Below, one piece after another: positions 7,720-16,636 of a stretch of 64,000 nucleotides of DNA. Under the pieces are notes generated by a model. It was not told where the DNA came from. It made no database searches and saw nothing but the letters and a program-made list of their open reading frames with translations. The DNA lies in NCBI RefSeq assembly GCF_002777745.1, contig NZ_MEIO01000001.1, positions 1-64,000 on the forward strand, read 5' to 3'. Source of the stretch: Snodgrassella alvi. Lineage in GTDB: Bacteria > Pseudomonadota > Gammaproteobacteria > Burkholderiales > Neisseriaceae. Position numbers and translations under genes: made by a program. Position 1 is the first letter of the stretch, and the number at the start of each line of letters is the position of its first letter.

Positions 7720-8244
7720 TCAGGATTGGGTATTTTCGCTGATTTCGGTTTTCAGTAATTGAAAAATTGCTCTAAATGCTTTTGGTGGCTTACCGGCATT
7801 CTGTTCTTTGCGGGCATTGCGAATTAGTGTACGCAGGTTGTTGATGTCGATATGCGGGTATTTGTTGATGATTTCAGTAAGACTGTTATCGTCGGCAATT
7901 AGCCGCTGACGAAGATTTTCCAGTCTTTGCAGATAGGCGTTATGTGCGCTGTTTTCACCTTTGAGGCGTGACAGATAATCGTTGATGGGTGCGGTATCGA
8001 TTTCACGCATCAGGCGACCGATAAACTGTGCTTGCCGCTTCAGGGCACTGTTGGAGCTGATCTTTTGATAGCTTTGTACTGCCTGTAATAAATCTTCAGG
8101 CAGATTCATTTTTTTTAGGGTATCAGCAGAAAGTTTGGTTAGTTCCATGCCCAGTTGTTGTAAATCATTCATTTGCTTTTTCATCTGGGTTTTGCTTATC
8201 CATTCTTTTTCTGCAATGGTTTGGCTATCAGGGTTAGTGTTCAT
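7720..8244 (-). CDS. darP: ribosome biogenesis factor DarP (YjgA, DUF615)
   Basis: The 174-residue all-helical, charged protein of the DUF615 family associates with the late 50S precursor. Visible signatures are the start segment EWISKTQMKKQMNDLQQLG and the middle RQAQFIGRLMREIDTAPI, ending with a helix-rich KEQNAGKPPKAFRAIF region. It is divergent from pmbA, the same neighbour pair as yjgA/pmbA in E. coli, which supports both calls. Likely the first gene of a darP-trpC-map unit. Confidence 0.92.
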   Translation of the reverse strand: MNTNPDSQTIAEKEWISKTQMKKQMNDLQQLGMELTKLSADTLKKMNLPEDLLQAVQSYQKISSNSALKRQAQFIGRLMREIDTAPINDYLSRLKGENSAHNAYLQRLENLRQRLIADDNSLTEIINKYPHIDINNLRTLIRNARKEQNAGKPPKAFRAIFQLLKTEISENTQS

Positions 8245-8388
8245 ATATTAGGTGCCACATGTATGTCTAAATTTCAAGTGTCTATTTTAGCAAAAAATCC
8301 GTATTATTTCAGTTTGCATGTATGTAGTATTGCAGCCAGAGCCTAAATCGGCATGTTAGAATGCAGGCTTCTTTGCAAGAGGTTAATT

Positions 8389-9717
8389 ATGTTTCATCAC
8401 GGTGCCGATCAGTTACAACAGTTGAGTCAGCAGGCTTTGCAGAAGGCCAGAGAGCAAGGGGCAAGTGCAGCTGAAATTGATATCAGTGAATCTGTTGGAC
8501 AGAATGTGCAGGTGCGCCAGCAGGATGTTGAACATATTGAATATCAGCAGGATAAATCTCTGGATGTTACGGTTTATCTGGGACAGGCCAAAGGGCGTGC
8601 CAGTACTGCTGATTTTAGTGCCAGAGCTATCGGAGAAGTGGTAACGGCAGCCCTGAATATTGCGCGTTATACTGCTCAGGATGATTGTGCAGGATTAGCT
8701 GATGTTTCATTGCTGGCAACGGAACAAGGCGATACAGAAGCATTTTTCCCGTGGTCCTTATCTGCGGATGAAGCAATTATGATTGGTAAACGTGCTGAAC
8801 GGGCTGCTCTGGATACGGATGAACGTATCAGTAATTCGGAAGGTGCTGAGGTACAGACTGACCACTATCAGTATGTATATGCCAACAGTAATGATTTCTG
8901 TGCCTATCAGCGTGGTAGCCGGCACAGTATTTCCTGTAGTGTGGTGGCTGCTGATGCTTCCGGTATGCAGCGTGATTACTGGTATGATCTGGCACGTGAT
9001 GCGCGCGATCTGGCTACAGCCGAAGCAATTGGTCAGACGGCTGCTGCACGTACGGTACGGCGCCTGAATGGTCAGTCTGTTGCTACTGGTAAATATCCGG
9101 TGGTTTTTGATACTACGGTAGCTGGTAGTTTGATCGGTCATCTGGTGGGGGCGCTTAGTGGGGGGGCTCTTTACCGGCAAACCAGTTTTCTGGTGGATAG
9201 TTTGGGCAGGCAAATTCTGGCACCATGGGTATGTCTTACTGAAAAACCGCATGTTAAGAAAGCGCTGGCCAGTACTTATTTTGATGCTGAAGGCGTGGCT
9301 ACTCATGAGCGTACGATTATTGATGGTGGCTATGTGGCTGGCTATTTTTTAAGTAGCTACAGTGCGCGCAAATTAGGTATGGTGACAACTGGTAATGCGG
9401 GCGGGGTGCATAATTTATACCTTAATCATACGCATGCTACTCAGGCAGAGCTGTTGCAGACGATGGGTACTGGTTTACTGGTTACAGAACTGATGGGACA
9501 GGGTGTGAATGGTATTACTGGCGATTATTCACGTGGAGCGGCTGGTTTCTGGGTGGAAAACGGGGTAATTGTCTATCCGGTGGAGGGTATTACGATTGCT
9601 TCGCGTTTACAGGATATGTTTATGTCTATGGTTGGTGCGGCAGACGATGCGCTACGGCGCAGTACACATAAGGTGGGTTCTATTCTGGTTGATAATATGA
9701 CGGTTGCTGGGGTATGA
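8389..9717 (+). CDS. pmbA: TldE/PmbA-type metalloprotease subunit
   Basis: The 442-residue product belongs to the TldD/PmbA family. In E. coli, TldD and TldE form a heterodimeric protease that acts on unfolded peptides, processes microcin B17 and degrades CcdA. PmbA-type features are the N-terminal helical QQALQKAREQGASAAEID, the central VVFDTTVAGSLIGHL and the C-terminal GNAGGVHNLYL and GFWVENGVIVYPVEGITIA. The start ATG at 8389 has an AAGAGG ribosome binding site 5 nt upstream; the ATG 36 nt earlier does not. Its partner tldD is not in this window. Confidence 0.94.
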   Translation: MFHHGADQLQQLSQQALQKAREQGASAAEIDISESVGQNVQVRQQDVEHIEYQQDKSLDVTVYLGQAKGRASTADFSARAIGEVVTAALNIARYTAQDDCAGLADVSLLATEQGDTEAFFPWSLSADEAIMIGKRAERAALDTDERISNSEGAEVQTDHYQYVYANSNDFCAYQRGSRHSISCSVVAADASGMQRDYWYDLARDARDLATAEAIGQTAAARTVRRLNGQSVATGKYPVVFDTTVAGSLIGHLVGALSGGALYRQTSFLVDSLGRQILAPWVCLTEKPHVKKALASTYFDAEGVATHERTIIDGGYVAGYFLSSYSARKLGMVTTGNAGGVHNLYLNHTHATQAELLQTMGTGLLVTELMGQGVNGITGDYSRGAAGFWVENGVIVYPVEGITIASRLQDMFMSMVGAADDALRRSTHKVGSILVDNMTVAGV

Positions 9718-9805
9718 GCTATGTCTGACTATAGCTTGTTTTGCTGTAGTCAGTCTGTGAGTGCTAAGCGTGGTTTTGGTAGTCGTCAGCTTGAAAGGAT
9801 TACAA

Positions 9806-10306
9806 ATGAGCTTTCGTAAAGCATTGTGGTGTGTCTTTTTTCTGGGTGTGTTTTGTGCAGCAGGATCATTTATCGGCCAATATGTTCTGGGCATGAATCC
9901 CTGTGTGCGTTGTATTGAACAACGGGTTGCGGTAATTGTTACTACACTGCTGGCTTTTGTGTGTGCCTGCTGCCCTAATCGTAGTTGTATTGAACGGGTG
10001 ATTAATGCTGTTGTGATGAGTATGGCTCCTGTTGCCGGATTGGTTGTGGCGATTTATCAGATATATATTCAGCATCTGCCTTTAGTTGATCAGCCTTCTT
10101 GTGGCGCACCGTGGACATTCCGTCTGCGGGATGCTCCACTGTTTGAATTGTATGAACCGATTATTCGTGGTAGCGGCAATTGTGGCGAAGTACAGCGTAT
10201 TCTTTGGATACCTTTGCCGGTATGGAGTGTATTGTTTTTTAGTTTTGTGCTGTTGTGGGTCTGGGTATGGTTATGGCGTAGCCGCTGCAAGGGTGTTAGA
10301 AAATAA
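9806..10306 (+). CDS. dsbB: disulfide bond formation protein B
   Basis: The 166-residue inner-membrane protein has four hydrophobic segments. It reoxidises DsbA and passes electrons to quinones. The first periplasmic loop holds CVRC (Cys33, Cys36). The second holds Cys99 (QPSCGAPW) and Cys126 (GNCGEV). Both redox pairs are therefore present. ATG 9806 is preferred over an alternative start at 9761 because of the AAAGGA ribosome binding site and a direct start into the first membrane helix. It follows pmbA by 88 nt on the same strand. Confidence 0.92.
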   Translation: MSFRKALWCVFFLGVFCAAGSFIGQYVLGMNPCVRCIEQRVAVIVTTLLAFVCACCPNRSCIERVINAVVMSMAPVAGLVVAIYQIYIQHLPLVDQPSCGAPWTFRLRDAPLFELYEPIIRGSGNCGEVQRILWIPLPVWSVLFFSFVLLWVWVWLWRSRCKGVRK

Positions 10307-10358
10307 GGTTGTGCTGTATATGCTGGTGAACTGATTCGCTTGAATGAATGTGGATGGT

Positions 10359-11600
10359 ATGAATGCTAAATTTTTACTGAGGGCAACTGGCCGGATAACG
10401 TTGGCAGGATTAATGTTGTGGGGGTTATCTGCTTGCAAGGAACAGGAAAGCTGGTCTGGCGCAGACAAAAATACGGCAGATGACAATGGTAAAGTTTTGA
10501 CTCAGCCGGCTCAAATAAGCCGGCTGATACCGGCACGGGTAGCACAACGAGATGCATGGGCGGTGGATATCAGCCAGATTATGGATGAGCTGAAAATCAG
10601 TAAGACTCGGGAAAATGTGTGCAGTGTTATTGCTGTGGTGGATCAGGAGTCTAACTTTGTTGCTAATCCAGCTGTCCCTGATTTGGGCAATAAGGCAATT
10701 AAAGCGTTTCAGACTGAAGTGCCTCAGAAATTTGTTAAGCAGTTTGGTTCGGCATTAGGGCCGGCAGTGTCTCGTTATTTTACTTACGTATTACTTAATG
10801 AACCAAGCAAGGAAAACAGTTTTTTAGTGCAGATGCGCTCGGTGAAAACCGAACAGCAATTGGATTTGATTTACCGGCAGATTTTTGCTTATGTTGCTAA
10901 GCAGTTTTATGCTGATTCTATTGCCAATGCGGCGGCCAAATTTATGGGCAAGGATTTAGGGGAGGAGAATAATCCGATCACGACCATTGGCTCAATGCAG
11001 GTATCGGTAAAATATGCGCGTCAGTACCAGCGTGATCGTGCCTCAGTAAATGAGTTGCGTGATTATATGTATACTCGTGAGGGCGGTTTGTATTATGGTA
11101 TTCATAGGCTGATGAAATATCCTGCTAATTATGATAATGCACAATATCGTTTTGCTGATTATAATTCAGGCATGTATTCGAGTCGCAATGCAGCATTCCA
11201 GCAGGATATTAATAAATTGCTCAGTCTGAATATGCCTCTGGATGGGGATCTGTTACTGTATGATAAGGATGATAATGCTCAGTCAATGCCCAGCCAGACT
11301 GAAACAGCGCTGAATCAGCTATTCGCAGATCATGGTATGGCGATGAAGCCAGAACAGATAAGGGGAGACTTGTTAAAGGAGAAGCAGGCGGAATTTGAAA
11401 ATACGCCTACATATCATAATGTAATTACTTTATATAAGCGTCAGTTTGGTAAAAATCCTCCATATGCGATTATGCCGCAAGTGGTGATCAGTGGGCCGAA
11501 ATTAAGTAAGGATTACAATACTAACTGGTATGCAAGTAATGTTACTCGCCGCTATGATACCTGTATGCGGCGTAGTGGTGGACGTTTCCATAAAAGATAA
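10359..11600 (+). CDS. DUF1615 family lipoprotein
   Basis: The product of about 413 residues has a lipoprotein signal: a hydrophobic stretch ending GLSAC with the lipidated Cys. It belongs to the DUF1615 family of putative outer-membrane lipoproteins found in many proteobacteria; function unknown. Recognisable segments are SVIAVVDQESNF, NPITTIGSMQVSVKYA, YYGIHRLM and FADYNSGMYSSRNAAFQ. The pattern DQESNF, SMQV and YNSG recalls a lysozyme-like (SLT) fold, which is inference. An in-frame ATG at 10344 is also possible. It ends at a shared terminator with uup. Confidence 0.85.
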   Translation: MNAKFLLRATGRITLAGLMLWGLSACKEQESWSGADKNTADDNGKVLTQPAQISRLIPARVAQRDAWAVDISQIMDELKISKTRENVCSVIAVVDQESNFVANPAVPDLGNKAIKAFQTEVPQKFVKQFGSALGPAVSRYFTYVLLNEPSKENSFLVQMRSVKTEQQLDLIYRQIFAYVAKQFYADSIANAAAKFMGKDLGEENNPITTIGSMQVSVKYARQYQRDRASVNELRDYMYTREGGLYYGIHRLMKYPANYDNAQYRFADYNSGMYSSRNAAFQQDINKLLSLNMPLDGDLLLYDKDDNAQSMPSQTETALNQLFADHGMAMKPEQIRGDLLKEKQAEFENTPTYHNVITLYKRQFGKNPPYAIMPQVVISGPKLSKDYNTNWYASNVTRRYDTCMRRSGGRFHKR

Positions 11601-11612
11601 ATCGATTTTTGA

Positions 11613-11651
11613 AAAAAACAGCCAGAATGATTAAATCGCTAGCTGTTTTTT
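11613..11651. terminator. bidirectional terminator between the DUF1615 gene and uup
   Basis: Arms AAAAAACAGC and GCTGTTTTTT form a stem with A-run and T-run on both sides. It lies between two convergent genes. Confidence 0.8.
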
Positions 11652-11658
11652 CTACATA

Positions 11659-13563
11659 TCAGTTCTGAGACTTTTGTTTTGCTTCAAGGTTTTCCCAGCG
11701 TTCAAGTTTTTCTAGCAGTAGTTCTTCAATTTCAGCAATTCGTGCCTGCCATGAGGCAGCCAGTTTATAATCATTTTTGAAAATTTCGGGATTGGAAAGA
11801 TTTTCATTCAATTCAGTCTGCTCAGCTTCAAGTGCAGCAAGTGCGTCCGGTAAGCTGGCTAGCTCACGCTGTTCATTATAGGAAAGTTTATCGCTGCGTC
11901 GGTTTCTGGTGCGATTTTTATCGCTGTTGCTGGTGTTTTTGCTTGCTGTATGTGCTGGTGCCTGTAAGCTTTGTTCACGTTTCATGGCATCGATGTAATC
12001 CTGATAACCACCGATGTATTCTTTTAACTGACCATTGCCATTGAAGACGATGGATTGGGTAACGACATTATCCAGAAATGTACGGTCGTGGCTGACTAGA
12101 AATACGGTACCGCTATAATCGCGTAATAATTCTTCCAATAATTCCTGTGTATCTATATCCAGATCGTTGGTGGGTTCGTCTAGAACCAGAATATTAGCTG
12201 GGCGAGTAAATAGTTTGGCCAGTAACAGCCGGTTGCGTTCACCACCGGAAAGTGATCTGACTTCACTGCGAACTCTGGCTGGAGGGAATAAGAATTCTTC
12301 AAGATAACCGATAACATGTTTGCGCTGGCCGCCGATTTCTACATAGTCGTTGCCGTGACCAATAGTATCGAAAACAGTATCGTTTTCATTCAGTGCACTG
12401 CGGAACTGGTCAAAATAGGCTACTTCCTGACGTGATCCCAGACGGATTTTACCTGATGTGGGTTGCAACTCTCCTAAAATCAATTTTAAAAATGTGGTTT
12501 TACCCACTCCGTTTGGTCCGATAAGCCCAATTTTATCGCCACGCTGAATAACGCTGGAGAAATCGCGCATGATGATGTGCTCATCATAGGCGAATCCTGC
12601 ATGTTCGATTTCAGCTACGATTTTGCCGCTGGTTTCGCCACGGTTCAGGTTAAAGCTAACTTGTCCTTGAACTTCACGTCGCGCTGCGCGCTCGCGCCGC
12701 AATTGCTCCAGCCGTTTTACTCGCCCCTGATTGCGGGTTCGGCGTGCTTCAATACCTTTGCGAATCCATGCCTCTTCCTGAGCATGAAATTTATCAAACA
12801 AGCGATTGTGTTCGGCTTCTACGGCTAGTTCCTGTGCTTTTTTTTCACTGTAGGCGCTAAAACTACCCGGATAACTACGCAAGTGTCCACGGTCTAATTC
12901 AACAATACGTGTGGCTACACGGTCTAGAAAACGCCTGTCGTGTGTGACAACGATCAGGCTGCCGGCGAAATTAGCAAGTAGATTTTCCATCCATTCAATT
13001 GCTTCGATATCCAGATGATTGGTGGGTTCATCCAGTAATAGGATATCAGGTTTCTGTACCCATGCTTGTGCCAGAGCAACTCGTTTTTTCTGACCGCCAC
13101 TAAGATTGCCAATAAGTTCGTTTTCCGGCAGTTTTAATTCACTCAGGGTTTGTGCAATCAGGGCGTCAAATTGCCAGCCGTTATGGCTTTCCAGCTCATT
13201 CTGGAGCTTAGTTAAACGGTTCAGGCTGGTGTCGTCACTGACATTCTGGCTAAGCTCATGATATTCCTGCAGCAGGCTTTGCAGTTCACCTAATCCTTGT
13301 GCAATGGTGTCAAAAATTGTTGCCTCTGGGTCGAAGAAGGATTCTTGTGGGACATATACTACTTTTTGATTGTTCTGAATGGTTAACAGGCCATCATCCA
13401 GTTTCTGTACGCCAGCAAGAATTTTCAGTAATGTGGATTTTCCGGCACCGTTACGCCCAATAAAGCCGATTTTTTCTCCAGTGTCCATTTGCAGGGAAGC
13501 GTGATCTAGTAGGGGATGGTGGCCAACTGCGAAACAGGCGTTATCCAACGATAGAATACTCAT
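11659..13563 (-). CDS. uup: ABC-F ATPase Uup
   Basis: The 634-residue cytosolic ABC-F protein has two ATPase domains and no membrane helices. Domain 1 has GRNGAGKST (36-44) and LSGGQKKRVALA; domain 2 has GPNGVGKTT and LSGGERNRLLLA. The charged linker between them has RVKRLEQLRRERAARR. A C-terminal basic/coiled-coil extension (from about 540, KNRTRNRRSDKLSYNEQREL onward) is the mark of Uup, which binds DNA and branched structures and also acts on ribosomes. Length matches E. coli Uup (635). Confidence 0.94.
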   Translation of the reverse strand: MSILSLDNACFAVGHHPLLDHASLQMDTGEKIGFIGRNGAGKSTLLKILAGVQKLDDGLLTIQNNQKVVYVPQESFFDPEATIFDTIAQGLGELQSLLQEYHELSQNVSDDTSLNRLTKLQNELESHNGWQFDALIAQTLSELKLPENELIGNLSGGQKKRVALAQAWVQKPDILLLDEPTNHLDIEAIEWMENLLANFAGSLIVVTHDRRFLDRVATRIVELDRGHLRSYPGSFSAYSEKKAQELAVEAEHNRLFDKFHAQEEAWIRKGIEARRTRNQGRVKRLEQLRRERAARREVQGQVSFNLNRGETSGKIVAEIEHAGFAYDEHIIMRDFSSVIQRGDKIGLIGPNGVGKTTFLKLILGELQPTSGKIRLGSRQEVAYFDQFRSALNENDTVFDTIGHGNDYVEIGGQRKHVIGYLEEFLFPPARVRSEVRSLSGGERNRLLLAKLFTRPANILVLDEPTNDLDIDTQELLEELLRDYSGTVFLVSHDRTFLDNVVTQSIVFNGNGQLKEYIGGYQDYIDAMKREQSLQAPAHTASKNTSNSDKNRTRNRRSDKLSYNEQRELASLPDALAALEAEQTELNENLSNPEIFKNDYKLAASWQARIAEIEELLLEKLERWENLEAKQKSQN

Positions 13564-13655
13564 GATTCAACCAGACTAAGTTCAGATGTGTGTTAGGGAA
13601 AGAGTGCGTATTGTAACAGTTTCATTATTGAAATGTTGCAGCTGTCCTGAAACAG

Positions 13656-14168
13656 TTAGTGATTAAAGATTTGGCAGTTCTTGTCGGTTTGGCTGCCACC
13701 GCTGAAAAAGTTGTTTTTTTCATTACAGCGGCTGGTACTGCTCTGGCAAAGAAATACTCTGCCATCCTGATTAAGTTTGAGGATACGCGGTTCGGTATTT
13801 GTATCCAGTGCTACTGCTTTGAGTGTGTAATGTTCTTTCCTAGTAAAGCGTGGATTACCCTGAAAGCGGAAACAGAAATGCTGGTTTTGGCTAATGGGTA
13901 AATGTGGCCAGCTATTTTTGTTTTTTTTGTAACTGATGTGTTGCTGGTAATGTTTGGCTAGATATTGGCTGTTGGTGAGTAAGACAGCCTGAGCCTGATG
14001 AAGTTTTGCCTGTTGCACATGCTGGCGGTAGTAAGGGAAGGCGATGGCTATGAGTGTCAGAATAATAGCTAACGTAATTAATAATTGAAGTAGGCTATAT
14101 CCATGAATGGTATGCGGCGTGGACTGAAATTGATACTTATTTGGTTGTTGATGAAATAAGTGTGCCAT
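13656..14168 (-). CDS. type IV pilin-like protein (minor pilin or pseudopilin)
   Basis: The 170-residue product has a prepilin-type N-terminus: a 23-residue hydrophilic leader ending in Gly, then YSLLQLLITLAIILTLIAIA, the hydrophobic alpha-1 spine, and YYRQHVQQAKLHQAQAVL. PilD-type peptidase would cut after Gly23. The C-terminal part has a possible disulfide loop: Cys in HFCFRF, and VFLCQSSTSRC and KNCQIF near the end. Residue 5 of the mature form is Gln, not the nearly invariant Glu. Candidate functions are a minor pilin of the PilX/ComP type, affecting aggregation or DNA uptake. It stands alone. Confidence 0.8.
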   Translation of the reverse strand: MAHLFHQQPNKYQFQSTPHTIHGYSLLQLLITLAIILTLIAIAFPYYRQHVQQAKLHQAQAVLLTNSQYLAKHYQQHISYKKNKNSWPHLPISQNQHFCFRFQGNPRFTRKEHYTLKAVALDTNTEPRILKLNQDGRVFLCQSSTSRCNEKNNFFSGGSQTDKNCQIFNH

Positions 14169-14634
14169 GTGGAGTTGAATATATTTATACCCATAGCATT
14201 ATAGTACATTTAGTATCTCTTTGTCATATATGTTTTATATTTTGTTATTAGGGATTTAATTGTTTTGGGTCTTGTGTAGTTTGATATATCTGGCAGGAAA
14301 GGAATTTTTGGTTGGGTTGTACAATTTGGCATGTTTTTTCGTAAGCTTGGGGTATTAATTTGTTGTGTTTCTATACCAAGCTTTGGAAATCAGGTTGATT
14401 TGTTAATATAAATAAGTTGTTTTTATTAGATACTTGTAAAGCTCCAAATAGGTGATGTTGATGATTATTAGTGGTCATTTGGGGTTGAATATATTTTTGT
14501 TGTTTGCTTCTATTATTTAAAGTATACAAGTTGATTGGGTTAATAATTCAGTATTTATGCGTAATTGTATTATCTGAAATGCTGGCAGATTGTATTATTT
14601 CAGATGAGGCTTATCGGCGTAAATTAAAAGTAAT
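14169..14634. other. AT-rich intergenic region
   Basis: About 470 nt between the pilin-like gene and the hom terminator. It must hold the pilin-like gene promoter. I see no coding frame, tandem repeat or recognisable element. Confidence 0.6.
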
Positions 14635-14663
14635 TAAAAAACGGGCAATATTGCCCGTTTTTT
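14635..14663 (-). terminator. Rho-independent terminator of hom
   Basis: A perfect palindrome AAAAAACGGGCAA-TA-TTGCCCGTTTTTT lies 24 nt past the hom stop. Confidence 0.92.
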
Positions 14664-14686
14664 AAATCATGATTTAGCAAAAGTGA

Positions 14687-16000
14687 TTAGCGTGGGTGCA
14701 AACTTTCCATTCGAATCATGGTTACCGGTGACAGTACCCGTGGCAGTGCCTGAATGCGAGCCATTGATTGTTTGATAAAGCGTTCTTTGGTAGAGTGAGT
14801 GAGGATAACGATTTCAGCTGATTCTTTATTGATAATGCCTTTTTGAATCAGTGCTTCAATGGATATGTTTTCTGCGGCCAGAACGTTGGCAATTTCACCT
14901 AATACTCCTGGCTCATCGCAGGCAGATACTCTTAGATAGTAGCTGCTGGTTATCTCATCCATTGGAAGAATGGAAATGTTTTGCAGTGAATTGGACTGAA
15001 AGGCCAGATAAGGAACACGGTAGCTGGCTTCTGCATTTTGCAAGCGGGTAACATCAATAATATCAGCCATTACTGCGCTGGCGGTAGGGCCGGCGCCGGC
15101 GCCGGCGCCATAGTAAAGTGTCTGGCCAATCATATCAGCTTGAACTGATACTGCATTCATGACGCCTTCTACTTTGGCTAGTAGGCGACTTTCCGGTATC
15201 AGGGTAGGGTGTACGCGCAGCTCAATGCCATCAGGGGTTTTACGGGTGATGCCAAGTAATTTGATGCGATAGCCAAGTTCTTCTGCATAGCAGATATCCA
15301 GACTTTCCAGTTGGCTGATGCCTTCCAGATAACAGTGGCTGAAATTAATCGGTGTGCCAAATGCTAGTGCAGAAATAATGCTTAATTTATGGCCGGCATC
15401 GTGTCCCTCAATGTCGAAGGTAGGGTCGGCTTCTGCATAACCCAATGCTTGTGCCTGCTTTAATGCTTCTGGAAAGGTGCTGCCATTGGCTCGCATTTCA
15501 CTTAGAATGAAGTTGCTGGTACCATTGATGATACCTGCGATAGATTCGATGTGGTTGGCCGCCAATCCCTCGCGTAGTGCTTTGATAATGGGAATGCCGC
15601 CGGCAACTGCTGCCTCATACATCACCATAACATTATGTTCTGCTGCCTGACGGAAGATTTCGTTTCCGTATTCGGCCAGTAGTTTCTTATTAGCGGTAAC
15701 GATATGTTTGCCGTTTTTAATTGCCTGTACTACGGCGTCTTTAGCAATAGTTGTACCGCCAATCAGTTCTACTACAACGTCAACATCAGGAGCATTGACT
15801 ACATCAAAGACATTATCACTGACGAGGGTGTTATAACCACATATTTTGCGAGTGCTTTCAATATTGCGGCTGGCTGCACGAGTAATAATCAGCTCTCGCC
15901 CGAGTCTGCGGGTGATTTCATCTGCATTATTCTGTAACAGCTTGACGGTGCCACCACCAACTGTGCCAACGCCTAGCAAACCAATGCGTAGAGGCTGCAT
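14687..16000 (-). CDS. hom: homoserine dehydrogenase
   Basis: The 437-residue product reduces aspartate semialdehyde to homoserine, the branch to Thr and Met. It has an N-terminal Rossmann motif GLLGVGTVGGGTV (8-20), the catalytic region with VTANKKLLAEYG and GIINGTSNFILSEM, and QALGYAEADPTFDIEG. The C-terminal ACT domain (LRVSACDEPGVLGEIANVLA onward) serves Thr feedback. It is the monofunctional form, not fused to aspartokinase. The segment YYGAGAGAGPTASA is encoded by a short GGCGCC tandem at about 15089-15108. Confidence 0.96.
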   Translation of the reverse strand: MQPLRIGLLGVGTVGGGTVKLLQNNADEITRRLGRELIITRAASRNIESTRKICGYNTLVSDNVFDVVNAPDVDVVVELIGGTTIAKDAVVQAIKNGKHIVTANKKLLAEYGNEIFRQAAEHNVMVMYEAAVAGGIPIIKALREGLAANHIESIAGIINGTSNFILSEMRANGSTFPEALKQAQALGYAEADPTFDIEGHDAGHKLSIISALAFGTPINFSHCYLEGISQLESLDICYAEELGYRIKLLGITRKTPDGIELRVHPTLIPESRLLAKVEGVMNAVSVQADMIGQTLYYGAGAGAGPTASAVMADIIDVTRLQNAEASYRVPYLAFQSNSLQNISILPMDEITSSYYLRVSACDEPGVLGEIANVLAAENISIEALIQKGIINKESAEIVILTHSTKERFIKQSMARIQALPRVLSPVTMIRMESLHPR

Positions 16001-16147
16001 TTTTACTCCTTTAATTAGACGAATTTAATTGTATGATTGCCTAATACTTGCAATTTTACGTAGATAATCTACTATGCTAGCGGAAAACAACTTTTTTGAC
16101 TACTACTGCTATACATAGATTATGTGGTTACGCAGAAGGAATATTTG

Positions 16148-16528
16148 ATGCAGATTGATGAAATCCGAGATAAACAGGGTCTGTGGATTGAAGAGATTGA
16201 TACTGGGGTGATTATGGTAAATGGCCAGCAATATATCAGGCCAGTATGTATTACCACGACAGAAGTATTGCCATTAGATAAAAATGCCGCTGAAGAGTTA
16301 ACTATCGAAGATTTTGCGCAGGCTATGCAGGAGCAGCCGGAAGTAATTCTGATTGGTACTGGCAGTAAACATGTATTTATTCATCCGCGTCTGACGGCGC
16401 AACTGGCAGCAAAAGGTATAGGTGTTGAAAGTATGACTACGGCGGCTGCATGTCGTACTTTTATGGTTTTGCGCAGCGAAGGTCGCGCTGTCTGGGCATG
16501 GCTGTGGCCGTTAACTGAGGAATATTAG
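16148..16528 (+). CDS. Mth938-like domain protein (DUF498)
   Basis: The 126-residue product is a single Mth938-like domain, with VMVNGQQYIRPVCI near the start and the conserved PEVILIGTGSKHVFIHP (about 74-90) followed by GIGVESMTTAAACRTFMVL. The family is related to the mitochondrial complex I assembly factor NDUFAF3; bacterial function is not established. The ATG at 16148 has a GAAGGA ribosome binding site 6 nt upstream and is preferred over a start at 16124. It is divergent from hom across about 150 nt. Confidence 0.88.
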   Translation: MQIDEIRDKQGLWIEEIDTGVIMVNGQQYIRPVCITTTEVLPLDKNAAEELTIEDFAQAMQEQPEVILIGTGSKHVFIHPRLTAQLAAKGIGVESMTTAAACRTFMVLRSEGRAVWAWLWPLTEEY

Positions 16529-16589
16529 TATTTGTGCTGGACAGATCAGCAAAATAAGCCGGGGTAATTTAATTGTGCTGGAAATACTG

Positions 16590-16624
16590 AGGCTACTGGT
16601 TTAAATTATCCGGTAGCCTTTTTT
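16590..16624. terminator. bidirectional terminator (Mth938-like gene / qmcA)
   Basis: Arms AGGCTACTGG and CCGGTAGCCT with a T-run afterwards. It lies between convergent genes. Confidence 0.82.
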
Positions 16625-16636
16625 AGTTTCTAATGA

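Noticed and set aside
12577-12828. 83-codon plus-strand frame inside uup
   Set aside because: Antisense to a well-supported ABC-F gene.
15089-15108. GGCGCC tandem as a possible repeat element
   Set aside because: It encodes the conserved Gly-Ala segment of homoserine dehydrogenase, so it is explained by the protein.
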